A DNA stretch of 64,000 bases from DASWJZ01 sp963792885 (GCA_963792885.1 CAWBXX010000009.1:62001-126000), one strand, 5' to 3'. Positions 1 through 9,788 are shown, numbered from the stretch's first letter. Numbers and translations: made by a program. Notes: generated from the letters alone by a model not told the origin.

Positions 1-1
1 C

Positions 2-763
2 ACCGTCTCCGAGGACGAGCGGACGCGGCTCCAGGGGGTGATCGATTCGAGCGGCACTGCGGAGGGCGAGGCGGCCGGGCGCATTACGACGCTGCAGTCC
101 GACCTGAAGTCGGAACAGCAGGTGAGCCAGCGTGCGCTGGCGCAGGTCGAGCTCCTCAATCAGCAGATCGCCGCGCTTCGCCGGCAGCTCGGCGCGCTGG
201 AGGAGGCGCTCAACGCGTCGGAGAGCCGCAACGTCGAGAGCCAGACGCAGATCGCCGACCTCGGCAAGCGCCTCAACGTGGCGCTGGCGCAGCGCGTGCA
301 GGAGCTCTCGCGCTATCGCTCGGACTTCTTCGGCAAGCTCCGGCAGATCCTTGCCGACCGGCCCGACATCGAGGTGGTCGGCGACCAATTCGTGCTGCCG
401 GCGTCGGTGCTCTTCTCCACAGCGAGCGACGACCTGAGCGATGCGGCGCGCGGCGAGCTCGACAAGCTGGCCGACGCCATCCTGGAGCTTGAGAAGGAGA
501 TCCCGCCCGACATCAACTGGGTGATTCGTGTCGATGGGCACACCGATGTCCGGCCGGTGCAGTCGACCAACCGCTTTCGCTCCAACTGGGAGCTTTCGGC
601 GGCGCGCGCGATCGCGGTGGTGAGATATCTGATCGATCGCGGCATCAATCCCCAGCATCTCGTGGCCGCGGGCTTTGGCGAATATCAGCCGCTCGATCCG
701 GGCGACTCAGAAGAAGCCTATGCCCGTAACCGCCGGATCGAGCTCAAGTTGACCGAGCGCTAG
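2..763 (+). CDS. OmpA/MotB-family envelope protein, 5' end outside window
   Basis: The reading frame is open to the left edge, so only the last 253 residues are present. The first half is Gln/Glu/Ala/Leu-rich and should form a coiled coil. The second half is an OmpA-like peptidoglycan-binding domain, with the signatures VDGHTDVRPV, SNWELSAARAIAVVRYL, GFGEYQPLDP and NRRIELKL. Hyphomicrobiales proteins of this build usually have an N-terminal membrane anchor and are encoded beside a MotA/TolQ-type partner; neither can be checked here. The likely role is anchoring an inner-membrane complex to the cell wall. It could equally be called a MotB-like protein, but nothing flagellar is visible nearby. 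Confidence 0.8.
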   Translation, partial: TVSEDERTRLQGVIDSSGTAEGEAAGRITTLQSDLKSEQQVSQRALAQVELLNQQIAALRRQLGALEEALNASESRNVESQTQIADLGKRLNVALAQRVQELSRYRSDFFGKLRQILADRPDIEVVGDQFVLPASVLFSTASDDLSDAARGELDKLADAILELEKEIPPDINWVIRVDGHTDVRPVQSTNRFRSNWELSAARAIAVVRYLIDRGINPQHLVAAGFGEYQPLDPGDSEEAYARNRRIELKLTER

Positions 764-794
764 CTCCGGTCGCTAGCCGTGGCGGCGGCGCTCC

Positions 795-1112
795 TCAGCT
801 TGAGGGCAGGGGTGCGAAGAAGCAGCGGCGCGAGCCGTCGTAGCGCTTGCAGCGCCAGTATTCGCCGTCCTCCGACGGCTGCGCTTCGGAGAAGGGAACG
901 AGCTCGCCGTTCGTCAGCACGTAGCCGCGCGGCGTTATCTTCACGTCGTCCGGCGCGAGGGCTCTGCAATCATTGTCTCCGCAGCAATGCACACCGTCGA
1001 TCGGCGATTTGTAATTTCCATGGTTGATCCAGAAATCGTGCGCGAAAGCCGGGGAGGAGAGAAACGCCAGCCCAAGGATCGCACCACAAAGGGCAGTCTT
1101 CGTAGAGGTCAT
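795..1112 (-). CDS. small secreted protein, function unknown
   Basis: This 105-residue protein starts with a clear signal peptide (MTSTKTALCGAILGLAFLSS, then PAFA) and probable cleavage before HDFW. The mature part is about 80 residues with six cysteines (VHCCGDNDC, WRCKRYDGSRRC), which suggests disulfides in the periplasm. Similar short cysteine-containing exported proteins are common in Hyphomicrobiales and have no assigned role. The ATG at 1112 was chosen because it begins the signal peptide; longer in-frame starts add sequence unlike any protein. No operon partner is evident, as the next minus-strand gene ends about 270 bases upstream. Confidence 0.72.
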   Translation of the reverse strand: MTSTKTALCGAILGLAFLSSPAFAHDFWINHGNYKSPIDGVHCCGDNDCRALAPDDVKITPRGYVLTNGELVPFSEAQPSEDGEYWRCKRYDGSRRCFFAPLPSS

Positions 1113-1233
1113 CTCGGCACTCCATCTTGCCGGGCATCTCTGCCCGGGGAGCGCTCGCTTAGAGAGAAGGTCTCGGGGCGAGCGGGAAAGCTGCGGCTCC
1201 CCCACCGTGCGTGCGCACCTCCCCAAAACGCCT

Positions 1234-1250
1234 CGGGCCCTGTGGGCCCG
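1234..1250 (-). terminator. hairpin downstream of the ABC exporter
   Basis: CGGGCCC-TGT-GGGCCCG is a perfect 7-bp hairpin. Read on the minus strand it lies about 140 bases after the exporter stop codon and is followed within a few bases by GTTTTG. It may terminate the exporter transcript, but the T-run is short and displaced. Confidence 0.35.
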
Positions 1251-1386
1251 TACCTTTGCCTCCCGAAGACAGTGGATTGTTGCACGATTCGGCAACCGGC
1301 AGTGTACGATTGTGCGCTGCAGCAAAAAGACGCTACGAAATGAAGCTTTCGAGCAACAGTGCGGCGGATTGGCCGCAGAGATCGTC

Positions 1387-3189
1387 TCAGGCCAGGCGCT
1401 TGACGCGCTCCGCGGCAACGTCCTCGAACTGCAGCTCAGCCAGGCGGGCGTAGAGACCGTTGCGCGCAACGAGGCTCTGGTGCGTGCCTTCCTCGACGAT
1501 CCGTCCCTCGTCCATCACCACGATACGGTCCGCGCTTTTGATCGTTGCAAGGCGGTGCGCAATGACGAGCGTGGTGCGTCCTGCCATCAGCGTTTCGAGC
1601 GCCTGCTGAACGGCAATCTCGCTTTCCGCGTCGAGCGCGTTCGTCGCCTCGTCGAGAAGGAGGATCGGTGCGTTCTTCAAGATCGCGCGGGCAATCGAAA
1701 TACGCTGCCGCTGCCCGCCGGACAGCGTGACGCCACGCTCGCCGATCACCGTTGCGTAGCCCTGCGAGAGCGCCGAAAGGAAGTCGTCGGCGTGCGCAGC
1801 GCGCGCCGCGGCACGGATCGCGTCCGGCGCGGCGTTGATCTCCCCGAAGGTGATGTTCTCCGCTGCGCTCATGGCGAAGATCGCGGCGTCCTGCGGCACA
1901 AGCCCAATCCGCCCGCGAAGCGCGGTTGGATCGACCTGCCTTACGTCTACGCCGTCGACGAGGATGTGTCCGCCGGTCGGATCGTAGAAGCGCATGAGGA
2001 GCGCGAAAAGCGTCGACTTGCCGGCGCCGGACGGTCCGACGATGGCGACGCGCTCGCCCGGCTTCACCATTAGGCTGACGCCGCGAAGCGCCGGAACGCC
2101 GGCCCCTTCGTAGCTGAAGCGCACGTTCTCGAACGCGATCTCGCCGCGCGGCGCCGGCAGCCTTTCAGGCTCGGCAGGCGCGGCGATCTTCGGCTCAGTG
2201 GCGAGGATCTCCGCGAGCCGCTCGCTGGCGCCGGAAGCTTGGCTGACCTCGCCCCAAACTTGGCTCAACTCGCCGAGCGCGCCTGCCGCGAACACGGAGT
2301 AGAGCACGAACTGACCGAGCGTTCCGGCCGACATCTCGCCGGAAAGCACCGAATGCGCACCGAGCCAGAGCACGGCGACGACGCTGCCAAACACCAGGAA
2401 AATTGCGAAGGCGGTCAGCGACGCGCGCGCGACCGTCGCGGTCCGCGCCGCAAAGAAGGCTTCGTCGACGAGCGCGGCGAAGCGGCCGACGGTGCGTGCC
2501 TCAAGCGTATAGGCCTGCACGGTGCGCACGCCGCCCAGCGCCTCGGAGGCGAAAGCGGAGGCGTCGGCGAGACGGTCCTGCGCGAAGCGCGAGTTCCTCC
2601 TGACCCGTCGCCCGAAAACGACGAGCGGAAGCACGATCACCGGGATGACGATGAGGATCAGCCCGGAAAGACGCGGGCTCGTTACCACCATCATCACGGT
2701 CGCGCCGAGAAAGAGGACCAGGTTCCGAAGCGCGACCGACGCGCTCGCGCCGACGGCAGCTTTGATCTGAGTCGTGTCGGCGGTGAGCCGCGAGACGATA
2801 TCGCCGGAGCGCGCGGCGTCGAAGAAGGCCGCCGACAGGCGCATCAAATGAGCGAAGACGTCGCGGCGGAGGTCGGCGACGATCCGCTCGCCGAGGGTCG
2901 TCACGAGGTAGTAGCGGCCGGAGCTTGCGAGCGCGAGGATGCCCGCGAGCACGATCAGCGCCATGAAGGTGCGGTTGACGAAGCCGGCGTTGCTCGAGGA
3001 AAAGCCGACGTCGATCATGCGGCGGATCGCGAGCGGCATGGCGAGCGTCGCAAGCGCTGCCGCAACGAGCGCCACCAGGGCCGCAAGCGCGCGTCCCTTG
3101 TAGCGAGCGACGTAGGGAAGCATCACCGCGAGCGCGCGGAGCCGCTTCTCTCCACCGGCAGGCAAGGGCAGGCGCGAAGAAAGAGCCAT
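1387..3189 (-). CDS. ABC exporter, fused permease and ATPase (MsbA-like)
   Basis: This is a 600-residue half-transporter. The N-terminal exporter-type membrane domain has about six hydrophobic segments. The C-terminal nucleotide-binding domain has Walker A GPSGAGKST at about residues 385-393, signature LSGGQRQR at about 489 and Walker B ILLLDEAT. Such proteins work as homodimers in the inner membrane and export lipids or other hydrophobic molecules; the substrate cannot be read from the sequence. The ATG at 3189 (MALSSRL) fits the family; an in-frame start at 3228 would add 13 residues. Neither has a strong ribosome site. Confidence 0.88.
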   Translation of the reverse strand: MALSSRLPLPAGGEKRLRALAVMLPYVARYKGRALAALVALVAAALATLAMPLAIRRMIDVGFSSSNAGFVNRTFMALIVLAGILALASSGRYYLVTTLGERIVADLRRDVFAHLMRLSAAFFDAARSGDIVSRLTADTTQIKAAVGASASVALRNLVLFLGATVMMVVTSPRLSGLILIVIPVIVLPLVVFGRRVRRNSRFAQDRLADASAFASEALGGVRTVQAYTLEARTVGRFAALVDEAFFAARTATVARASLTAFAIFLVFGSVVAVLWLGAHSVLSGEMSAGTLGQFVLYSVFAAGALGELSQVWGEVSQASGASERLAEILATEPKIAAPAEPERLPAPRGEIAFENVRFSYEGAGVPALRGVSLMVKPGERVAIVGPSGAGKSTLFALLMRFYDPTGGHILVDGVDVRQVDPTALRGRIGLVPQDAAIFAMSAAENITFGEINAAPDAIRAAARAAHADDFLSALSQGYATVIGERGVTLSGGQRQRISIARAILKNAPILLLDEATNALDAESEIAVQQALETLMAGRTTLVIAHRLATIKSADRIVVMDEGRIVEEGTHQSLVARNGLYARLAELQFEDVAAERVKRLA

Positions 3190-3372
3190 GTGGCGGCGAT
3201 TGGGAGCAAAGTTCGCCGGCTGGCGCAAGGCCGGCGGGCACGCCTTGATGCCGCAACCCCGCTCCTATATAGAGCCGGCCGACGAATGGCGGCGGCCAGC
3301 GCCCGCCCGATCCCCACGAAATGCGGGGCGTGAGACGCCAGCGGGCCGAAGCCCCAGGACCGAGACAAGACG

Positions 3373-3603
3373 ATGAAGAAAGAGATCCACCCCGACTATC
3401 ACGCCATCAAGGTGGTGATGACGGACGGGACAGAATACGAGACGCGCTCCACCTACGGAAAGGCGGGCGACGTGCTTCACCTCGACATCGATCCGAAGAC
3501 GCACCCGGCGTGGACCGGCGGCGGCCAGCATCTGATCGACCGTGGCGGACGCCTGTCGCGCTTCAAGTCGAAGTTCGACACGTTCCTGGGCCCTAAGAAG
3601 TAG
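3373..3603 (+). CDS. rpmE: 50S ribosomal protein L31
   Basis: The 76-residue protein begins MKKEIHPDYH and contains KFDTFLGPKK at the end, typical of bacterial L31 of the alphaproteobacterial type. It has no cysteine, so it is the zinc-independent (C-minus) form. It lies alone between the divergent ABC exporter and the convergent rcdA-like gene. Identification is secure; no unusual features are seen. Confidence 0.95.
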   Translation: MKKEIHPDYHAIKVVMTDGTEYETRSTYGKAGDVLHLDIDPKTHPAWTGGGQHLIDRGGRLSRFKSKFDTFLGPKK

Positions 3604-3654
3604 GGATTGGTCGGCGGAGTGCGGTGAGTAGGGAGCTTCCCTACTCGCGGGCCG

Positions 3655-4182
3655 CTACTTGCTCCCGAATGCCGCGGCCAGCTCGCGAAGCTGGGTATTG
3701 ACGGGATTCTCGTCCACCTCGGGCGGCGTCTCCTCGAGAAACGCAGCATCGATTCGCTCTACCCGCTTCTGCAGGCTGAGCGAGCGCGTGATCAGCCCGC
3801 GGAACGCCTCGGGAAGCTCGTCCCAGCCGGGCCCGGCCGTATTGGTGGCGAGACGCTCCAGCCGGATCTTCTTCTTCTCCTCGCGGGCGCGCTCCGCGCT
3901 CATGTCGCCTTCGCGGACGGAGCGGTGCAGAAGCAGCCACGAGGCAAGCTGCATCAGCCGCGTCGTCAGCCGCATCGATTCCGTTGCGTAGACGATGGAG
4001 GCGGGACGCGGCAGCTCGCGCGCCGCGCGGCGGCCCTCGCCGTCGAGATAGTCGGCGGTCTCCTCCACGAGTGCCATTCCCTCCTGGAAGAGGGTGCGGA
4101 ACGTGTTGGATTGCGCGTACGCCTTGCCGAAGGAGATTGGCTCCTTGTGGTCGGTCTTTCGGCGCTTCGGATTCGGATCCAC
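3655..4182 (-). CDS. rcdA: RcdA-like protein (DUF1465)
   Basis: The protein has helical sequence with ISFGKAYAQSNTFRTLFQEGMALVEETADYL near the N-terminus and SIVYATESMRLTTRLMQLASWLL in the middle, characteristic of DUF1465. In Caulobacter the family member RcdA is a ClpXP adaptor that helps degrade the master regulator CtrA during the cell cycle; the same role here is inference. The start at GTG 4182 was preferred because GGCGGAG sits just upstream and it gives 175 residues, close to the family length; another GTG at 4224 would add 14 residues. It is convergent with rpmE and probably monocistronic. Confidence 0.82.
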   Translation of the reverse strand: MDPNPKRRKTDHKEPISFGKAYAQSNTFRTLFQEGMALVEETADYLDGEGRRAARELPRPASIVYATESMRLTTRLMQLASWLLLHRSVREGDMSAERAREEKKKIRLERLATNTAGPGWDELPEAFRGLITRSLSLQKRVERIDAAFLEETPPEVDENPVNTQLRELAAAFGSK

Positions 4183-4345
4183 GGCTACTCCGCCGAACTT
4201 GGTACAAGCGTGGCGGAAGCACACCGAATGCCCCCGCCGCGAAAGCGCAGTGTCGCTCGGGAACCCTCGGTCTTCAATCCGTTAGTTACGAAATGGTGAA
4301 GAAAAATGCAGCCGGCTGCGGGGCTTGGCATCGGCCGGGCGGGCA

Positions 4346-4373
4346 AGAAAAAAGAGCCGCTCGGGGCGGCTCT
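4346..4373 (-). terminator. rho-independent terminator of the DUF1192 gene
   Basis: AGAGCCGC-TCGGG-GCGGCTCT forms an 8-bp stem. On the minus strand it is followed by TTTTTTCTT, a textbook terminator about 130 bases downstream of the DUF1192 stop codon. The rest of the gap 4183-4502 shows no convincing gene. Confidence 0.8.
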
Positions 4374-4502
4374 AGAGAGTTACAGGGAGGCGTCAAACAG
4401 AGTGGGCAAGAGCCACTCGCGTCCATCGCTGGACAGACGCATTAAGCCCCCCCAAAGGTTAACGCCGCGTAAACAGGCATGACCTTTCCCTGGGCAGTTT
4501 GG

Positions 4503-4694
4503 TTAGCGGCGGAAGAAGGCGTCGGCCGCCTTCAGGTGCTTTTCCTTCGCCTCGATCTCGCGCGTCAGGCGCGCGATCTCCTCCTGGTAAAGCGCGATCC
4601 GCGTCTTCAGTTCGTCGACGGAGAGATCGGCAAGAGCTTCACCGGGCTCCGGCTTCGCCGCCTTGCGCGGCCGGTCGTCGTCGAGAAAGGACAT
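4503..4694 (-). CDS. DUF1192 small coiled-coil protein
   Basis: This 63-residue protein starts MSFLDDDRPRKAAKPEPG. It continues with a heptad-like helix (LSVDELKTRIALYQEEIARL) and ends KAADAFFRR. This is the standard layout of DUF1192, a small protein of unknown function found across Hyphomicrobiales. It is transcribed divergently from the quinone oxidoreductase and ends at a strong terminator. No catalytic motif is visible, and an adaptor or structural role is only a guess. Confidence 0.82.
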   Translation of the reverse strand: MSFLDDDRPRKAAKPEPGEALADLSVDELKTRIALYQEEIARLTREIEAKEKHLKAADAFFRR

Positions 4695-4800
4695 CGGGCT
4701 TCCTCGGTCTGTTTCCTGGGGCGGAGAGGATAACAGCCGTCGCGGTTCTCTGTCAGGTTCCGTAATGCTAGGAACCGTTTGCTTTTGCGGAGGAGGCGAC

Positions 4801-5809
4801 ATGGCCGGCAGGCACCCGACGACGATGCGGGCGGTCGCGATCGCGGAGCCCGGCGGGCCGGAGGTCCTCACGCTCGAGGAGCGGCCGGTGCCGCAGGTCG
4901 GGGAGGGCGAGATTCTCGTCGCTGTCGCCGCTGCGGGCGTGAACCGTCCCGACGTGATGCAGCGCAACGGCCATTACCCGCCGCCGCCCGGTGCGTCAGA
5001 CATTCCGGGCCTGGAGATCGCCGGGACGGTCGCTGCGAGGGGCGAGGGCGCCAGGCGCTTCAAGATCGACGACGAAGTGATCGCGCTCGTCCCCGGTGGC
5101 GGCTACGCGGAATATTGCGTCGTCGACGAATTCGAACGCGCTGCCGCTTCCGAGGCCGCTGACGCTGGTCGAGGGGGCAGGCGTGCCCGAGACGACCTTC
5201 ACCGTCTGGCACAACGTCTTCGAGCGCGGCGGCCTTCGTCCCGGCGAGTGGCTTCTCGTGCATGGCGGGGCTAGTGGCATCGGCACGACCGCGATCCAGC
5301 TCGCCAAGGCCTTTGGCGCCTTCGTGGTGGCGACCGCCGGCTCCGATGAGAAGTGCAAGGCGCTGATGCGGCTCGGCGCCGACCATGCCATCAACTACAG
5401 GACCGCCGACTTCGTCGAGGCGACGATCGAGGCCTCGCTCGGCCACGGCGCCGACCTGATCCTCGACATGGTGGGGGGAGACTACCTGATGCGGAACGCC
5501 GCGACCGCCGCACCGGAAGGGCGGATCGTGCAGATCTCTACGCTCGCCGGCCCGAAGGCCGAGATCGACCTTCGCGTGATCCTGCAAAAGCGGCTGACGC
5601 TGACCGGCTCGACGCTTCGCAACCGCCCCGTCCCCTTCAAAGCGGAGCTTGCGCGGGCGCTCGAGGAGACGGTCTGGCCGATTATCGAGAAGCGTCGCTA
5701 CAAGCCGGTGATCGACCGCGTCTTCCCGTTCGGCGAGGTGGTCGAAGCGCATCGTCGGATCGATTCCGGCGAGCATTTCGGCAAGATCATCCTGACGATG
5801 ATGGAGTAG
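4801..5809 (+). CDS. NAD(P)H-quinone oxidoreductase (PIG3-type zinc-free MDR), frameshifted
   Basis: The two halves of a medium-chain reductase lie in different frames. The first half (MRAVAIAEPGGPEVLTLEER, then PGASDIPGLEIAGTV) ends near 5130. The second half resumes with ALPLPRPLTLVEGAGVPETT and has the nucleotide-binding HGGASGIGTTAIQLAKA and the end GEHFGKIILTMME. One extra base in GAATTCG at about 5131 would restore a 335-residue protein. The family reduces quinones or enals with NADPH and lacks zinc ligands. The start follows a strong GGAGGAGG. The break looks like an indel error rather than decay, because both halves are well conserved. Confidence 0.78.
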
Positions 5810-5815
5810 GCCGCG

Positions 5816-5945
5816 GAGATACCTTCTCCATGGGAGAAGGTGGCTACGAAGCAGCCGGATAAGGGATGTGGCGGCTCGGGATTGTCTGCAATAGCCCCTC
5901 ACCCGGTCGCTCCGCGACCACCCTCTCCCTCTGGGAGAGGGTCTC
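5816..5945. repeat. palindromic intergenic repeat, copy 1 (REP-like)
   Basis: Three hairpins in a row fill the gap before trcR: ACCTTCTCC/GGAGAAGGT at 5821-5841, GGTCGC/GCGACC at about 5904-5918, and ACCCTCTCCC/GGGAGAGGGT at about 5919-5942. A GCAGCCGGAT block and CCCCTCACCCG lie between them. A second copy with the same order lies at 7588-7705. Such elements are typical of rhizobial intergenic regions and may also act as transcript 3' ends. Confidence 0.75.
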
Positions 5946-6060
5946 TTCCTTGCCTCTTAGCCCTCTGGCGAATATATGGAGGCCAATTCCCGTCATTCTC
6001 GACGTCGAATGCGGCTTTCCCGGCCGAAATCCCCGGGAGAGCGCCTGAGGAGGATTTTTC

Positions 6061-6783
6061 ATGGCGACTGCCCCGCTCATGCCCAAGGCGACCGCGGTCT
6101 GGCTGCTCGACAACACCACGCTCACCTTCGAGCAGGTGGCGGCCTTCTGCGTGCTGCATCCGCTTGAAGTGAAGGCGATTGCGGACGGCGACGCCGCGCA
6201 GGGGATCAAGGGCATGGACCCGATCCTCTCCGGCCAGCTCACACGCGATGAGATCGAGAAGGCGCAGGCCGACTCGAACTACCGCATGAAGATCTCCGAG
6301 CCGAAGGTGCGCGTGCCGGAAGTGAAGCGGCGCGGACCGCGCTACACGCCGGTCTCCAAGCGGCAGGATCGGCCGAACGCGATTCTCTGGCTCGTGCGCA
6401 ATCATGCGGAGCTTAAGGATTCTGCGATCATGCGCCTCGTCGGCACCACCAAGCCGACCATCCAGGCGATCCGCGACCGCACGCACTGGAACTCCGCGAC
6501 GCTGACGCCGACTGACCCGGTGACGCTCGGACTCTGCACGCAGCTCGAGCTCGACATGGAGGTGCGCAAAGCTGCGAAAGCCGCGCCGCCGCCGGCCGAG
6601 CCGCAGGGCGCGCGCCTCCTCTCCGCCGAGGAGACGACGGCGCTTCGAGCGCGACAGGAGGAGTCGGAGGCGGCGGCGCGTCAGCTCTTCTCGGGCGAAA
6701 GCGCGGGCGGCCGCGGGGGCGCTTCGATCGATGCGGATTCGGTCTTCGCCAAACTGAAATCCAGGAAATCCGACGAAGACTGA
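6061..6783 (+). CDS. trcR: TrcR-like cell-cycle transcriptional regulator (DUF1013)
   Basis: The 240-residue protein starts MATAPLMPKATAVWLLDNT and has the conserved core VKAIADGDAAQGIKGMDPIL. It then carries KRQDRPNAILWLVRNHAELK and the helix-turn-helix-like stretch LVGTTKPTIQAIRDRTHW at about residues 124-145. This is the DUF1013 family, called TrcR in Caulobacter and Sinorhizobium, where it associates with RNA polymerase and affects cell-cycle transcription. The C-terminal 60 residues are low-complexity Ala/Glu-rich. The ATG follows GAGGAGG. A short hairpin at 6782-6801 separates it from the TauE gene. Confidence 0.85.
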   Translation: MATAPLMPKATAVWLLDNTTLTFEQVAAFCVLHPLEVKAIADGDAAQGIKGMDPILSGQLTRDEIEKAQADSNYRMKISEPKVRVPEVKRRGPRYTPVSKRQDRPNAILWLVRNHAELKDSAIMRLVGTTKPTIQAIRDRTHWNSATLTPTDPVTLGLCTQLELDMEVRKAAKAAPPPAEPQGARLLSAEETTALRARQEESEAAARQLFSGESAGGRGGASIDADSVFAKLKSRKSDED

Positions 6784-6822
6784 CCGTGTCGCGGCACGGT
6801 CGCCGCAAAAGAGGACGAGACC

Positions 6823-7569
6823 GTGCCGAGCTTCGAATTTCTCTCAGATCCGCTCTTCTGGGCCGTCGCGCTGACGGCGCTTATTGCGGCGGCGGTGCGC
6901 GGCTTCTCCGGCTTCGGTGGAGGGCTGATCCTGATGCCGGTCGCCGCCGCGTGCTTCGGCCCGAAGGTCGCCGCCGGCGTATTCTACATCATCGACACGA
7001 TCCTGATCCTACCCTTCGTCGCGAAGGCGGTCGGCAAGGTGGACTGGCGGGAGATCGCGCCGCTCGGCATCGGAGCGGCGGCGACGGTGCCGGCGGGTGT
7101 CGCCGTGCTCGTCTACGTCGATCCCATCCCGCTCCGCTGGGGTCTTTCGATCGCCATCCTCGTTTCCGTCGCCCTGCTCGCCGCCGGCCTTCGCTATCGC
7201 GGGCCGACGCGCGCCTGGCTGTCGCTTCTCGTCGGCGCGTCCGCCGGCTTCATGGGCGGATCGGCGCAGATCCCCGGACCGCCGGTGCTGATCTACTGGC
7301 TCGGGCGGCAACTCGTGTCGGCTACGATGCGCGCGAACGCGCTCGTCTTCTTCATGTTCACGACGGTTATCTCCGGCATCGCGTTCTATGTGGGCGGCAT
7401 CTTCACCGGCGCGGTGATGGCGCGCTCGATCGCGCTCATTCCCGTCTACGGGCTGGGGCTCTTCGTCGGCGGCCGGCTCTTCGGCCGTGCCAGCGACACG
7501 ATCTACCGCCGCATCGCCTACATCACGATCCTGGTCTCGGCGCTCGTGTCGATGCCGGTGTTCGGATGA
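6823..7569 (+). CDS. TauE/SafE family membrane permease
   Basis: This 248-residue protein has about eight membrane segments and the family signature VRGFSGFGGGLILMPV near residue 25, repeated in weaker form as GASAGFMGGSAQIPGPPVLIYW in the second half. TauE/SafE proteins are thought to export sulfite or sulfoacetate-like anions; the substrate here is unknown. The GTG at 6823 is preceded by GAGGACGAG. It follows trcR closely and is followed by the second palindromic repeat. Confidence 0.85.
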   Translation: MPSFEFLSDPLFWAVALTALIAAAVRGFSGFGGGLILMPVAAACFGPKVAAGVFYIIDTILILPFVAKAVGKVDWREIAPLGIGAAATVPAGVAVLVYVDPIPLRWGLSIAILVSVALLAAGLRYRGPTRAWLSLLVGASAGFMGGSAQIPGPPVLIYWLGRQLVSATMRANALVFFMFTTVISGIAFYVGGIFTGAVMARSIALIPVYGLGLFVGGRLFGRASDTIYRRIAYITILVSALVSMPVFG

Positions 7570-7587
7570 GAAGGTGGAGGACGCGAG

Positions 7588-7705
7588 AACCTTCTCCCAT
7601 CGGGAGAAGCGCTGCGGAGCAGCCGGATGGGGGAGGCGAGTCGAGGGGAGGTCGTAACCCCTCACCCGTCGCCTTCGGCGACACCCTCTCCCGATGGGAG
7701 AGGGT
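7588..7705. repeat. palindromic intergenic repeat, copy 2 (REP-like)
   Basis: The same hairpin order as at 5816-5945 is seen here: CTTCTCCC/GGGAGAAG near 7591-7609, a GCGGAGCAGCCGGATGG block, CCCCTCACCCG, GTCGCC/GGCGAC, then ACCCTCTCCC/GGGAGAGGGT. It lies between the convergent TauE and yebC genes and may serve both as a bidirectional terminator. A short relative of the first hairpin is found at 14565-14588. Confidence 0.75.
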
Positions 7706-7714
7706 TGGCGCCTC

Positions 7715-8464
<750 letters not shown>

Positions 8465-8544
8465 AGGGGCCCCTGTCACTTGTACGGAATGTCTGGCGGG
8501 TCGCCGAGGATATAGGCCGGCCTCGAATTGGCGTAAAGCCGGGC

Positions 8545-8964
8545 CTATCCGGCGTCGCCGAGCCGCTCCCGCGTTGTCGCACCGTATTCCGGCAGCCCGT
8601 CTTCCAGGTGCATCCAGAACAGCTTCGATGTCACATAAGCGTGGCGGTCGGGAACGAGCCGGTCGGCCTCGTCGAAGAGGCCGGCGTGGATGTAGATCTC
8701 GCCCGGCAGCTCCTCGTGCTCGTAGCTGATCGGCGTGCCGCAATCGGCGCAGAAGGTGCGGGTCACACGCTCTGAGGAACGCCGGCGCTTCGGCGTCCCT
8801 TTAAACGTCACCTCGCCGGCGCGGAAACCTGCCCACACCACCGCCGGCGCGCCGGAATGGAGGCGGCAGTCCTTGCAGTGGCACCAGCTTACCTGGAAGG
8901 GCTCGGCGTTCGCCGTGAAGCGTATCGCGCCGCAGGCGCAGCGCCCGTGCAGGACGTCGCTCAT
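8545..8964 (-). CDS. GFA-family zinc protein (Gfa/CENP-V fold)
   Basis: The 139-residue protein has the zinc ligands of the glutathione-dependent formaldehyde-activating (GFA) fold: CACG at residues 9-12, CHCKDC at 28-33 and CADC at 72-75. Most members have no proven enzymatic role and the name should not be taken as a function. The start overlaps the stop of the upstream ymdB-like gene in an ATGA junction (8961-8964), so translation is probably coupled and the gene is the last of a three-gene unit with the folate cyclo-ligase. Confidence 0.88.
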   Translation of the reverse strand: MSDVLHGRCACGAIRFTANAEPFQVSWCHCKDCRLHSGAPAVVWAGFRAGEVTFKGTPKRRRSSERVTRTFCADCGTPISYEHEELPGEIYIHAGLFDEADRLVPDRHAYVTSKLFWMHLEDGLPEYGATTRERLGDAG

Positions 8965-9788
8965 CCCGCGTCCCCGAAATCCGGCTCGGCCGGGGGCAGA
9001 CCGGGACCCATCCGAAGCGGCGCGACGCGGCGAGCGAGCCCAGTCCGGTCGTCGATCTCGACCGCCAAACCGGAGAGCGCGGCTGGTCCCGATCCCGGCT
9101 CCAGGCGACCGGAGGGGATCTTGGTGGTGGAGCGGCGGAGCGGCTCGTCCTTCTCCATGCCGATCACCAAGTCGTAGTCGCCGCACATCCCGACGTCGGT
9201 CATGTAAGCGGTGCCGCCGGAAAGAATCTTCCAGTCGGCGGTCGGAACATGCGTGTGCGTGCCGATGACGAGCGAGGCGCGGCCGTCAAGGAAAAAGCCC
9301 ATCGTCTGCTTCTCGCTCGAGGCCTCGGCGTGGAAGTCGATGACAGCCGCGTCGCAGCCGCTACCGATCGCGCAGGCGGAGAGCTCGCGCGAGACAGCCT
9401 GGAACGGATCGTCGAGCGGGTTCATGAAGAGCAGGCCCATCACGTTCACGACAAGCACGCGCGCGCCGTTCTTCGCGGTCAAGACATTCGCGCCGCGGCC
9501 CGGCGTTCCGACCGGATAGTTGACGGGCCGCAGGAAGCGCTCGTGGCGATCGGCGAAAGTCAGCGCCTCGCGCTGGTCCCAGACGTGGTTGCCGGTCGTC
9601 ACGCAGTCGGCGCCCGCGGCGAGAAGGTCGCGCAGGATATCCTCGGTAATGCCGAAGCCGCCGGCGGCGTTTTCTCCGTTGACGACGACGAAGTCGAAGC
9701 GGTGCTTCGCGATCAGGCCCGGAAGCTGGTTGATCACCGCATTGCGGCCGGGGCGTCCGACGACGTCGCCGAGAAAGAGGAGCCTCAC
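8961..9788 (-). CDS. YmdB-family metallophosphoesterase
   Basis: This 275-residue protein begins (GTG) RLLFLGDVVGRPGR. Metal-ligand motifs follow: VVNGENAAGGFGIT, TTGNHVWDQREAL, DFHAEASSEKQ and VIGTHTHVPTAD. These define the YmdB/TIGR00282 phosphodiesterase family, which hydrolyses 2',3'-cyclic nucleotides, and cyclic AMP in some members. GTG 9788 was chosen because it begins the first strand of the fold and overlaps the stop of the cyclo-ligase gene by four bases. The gene also overlaps the downstream GFA gene by four bases. Confidence 0.9.
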   Translation of the reverse strand: MRLLFLGDVVGRPGRNAVINQLPGLIAKHRFDFVVVNGENAAGGFGITEDILRDLLAAGADCVTTGNHVWDQREALTFADRHERFLRPVNYPVGTPGRGANVLTAKNGARVLVVNVMGLLFMNPLDDPFQAVSRELSACAIGSGCDAAVIDFHAEASSEKQTMGFFLDGRASLVIGTHTHVPTADWKILSGGTAYMTDVGMCGDYDLVIGMEKDEPLRRSTTKIPSGRLEPGSGPAALSGLAVEIDDRTGLARRVAPLRMGPGLPPAEPDFGDAG

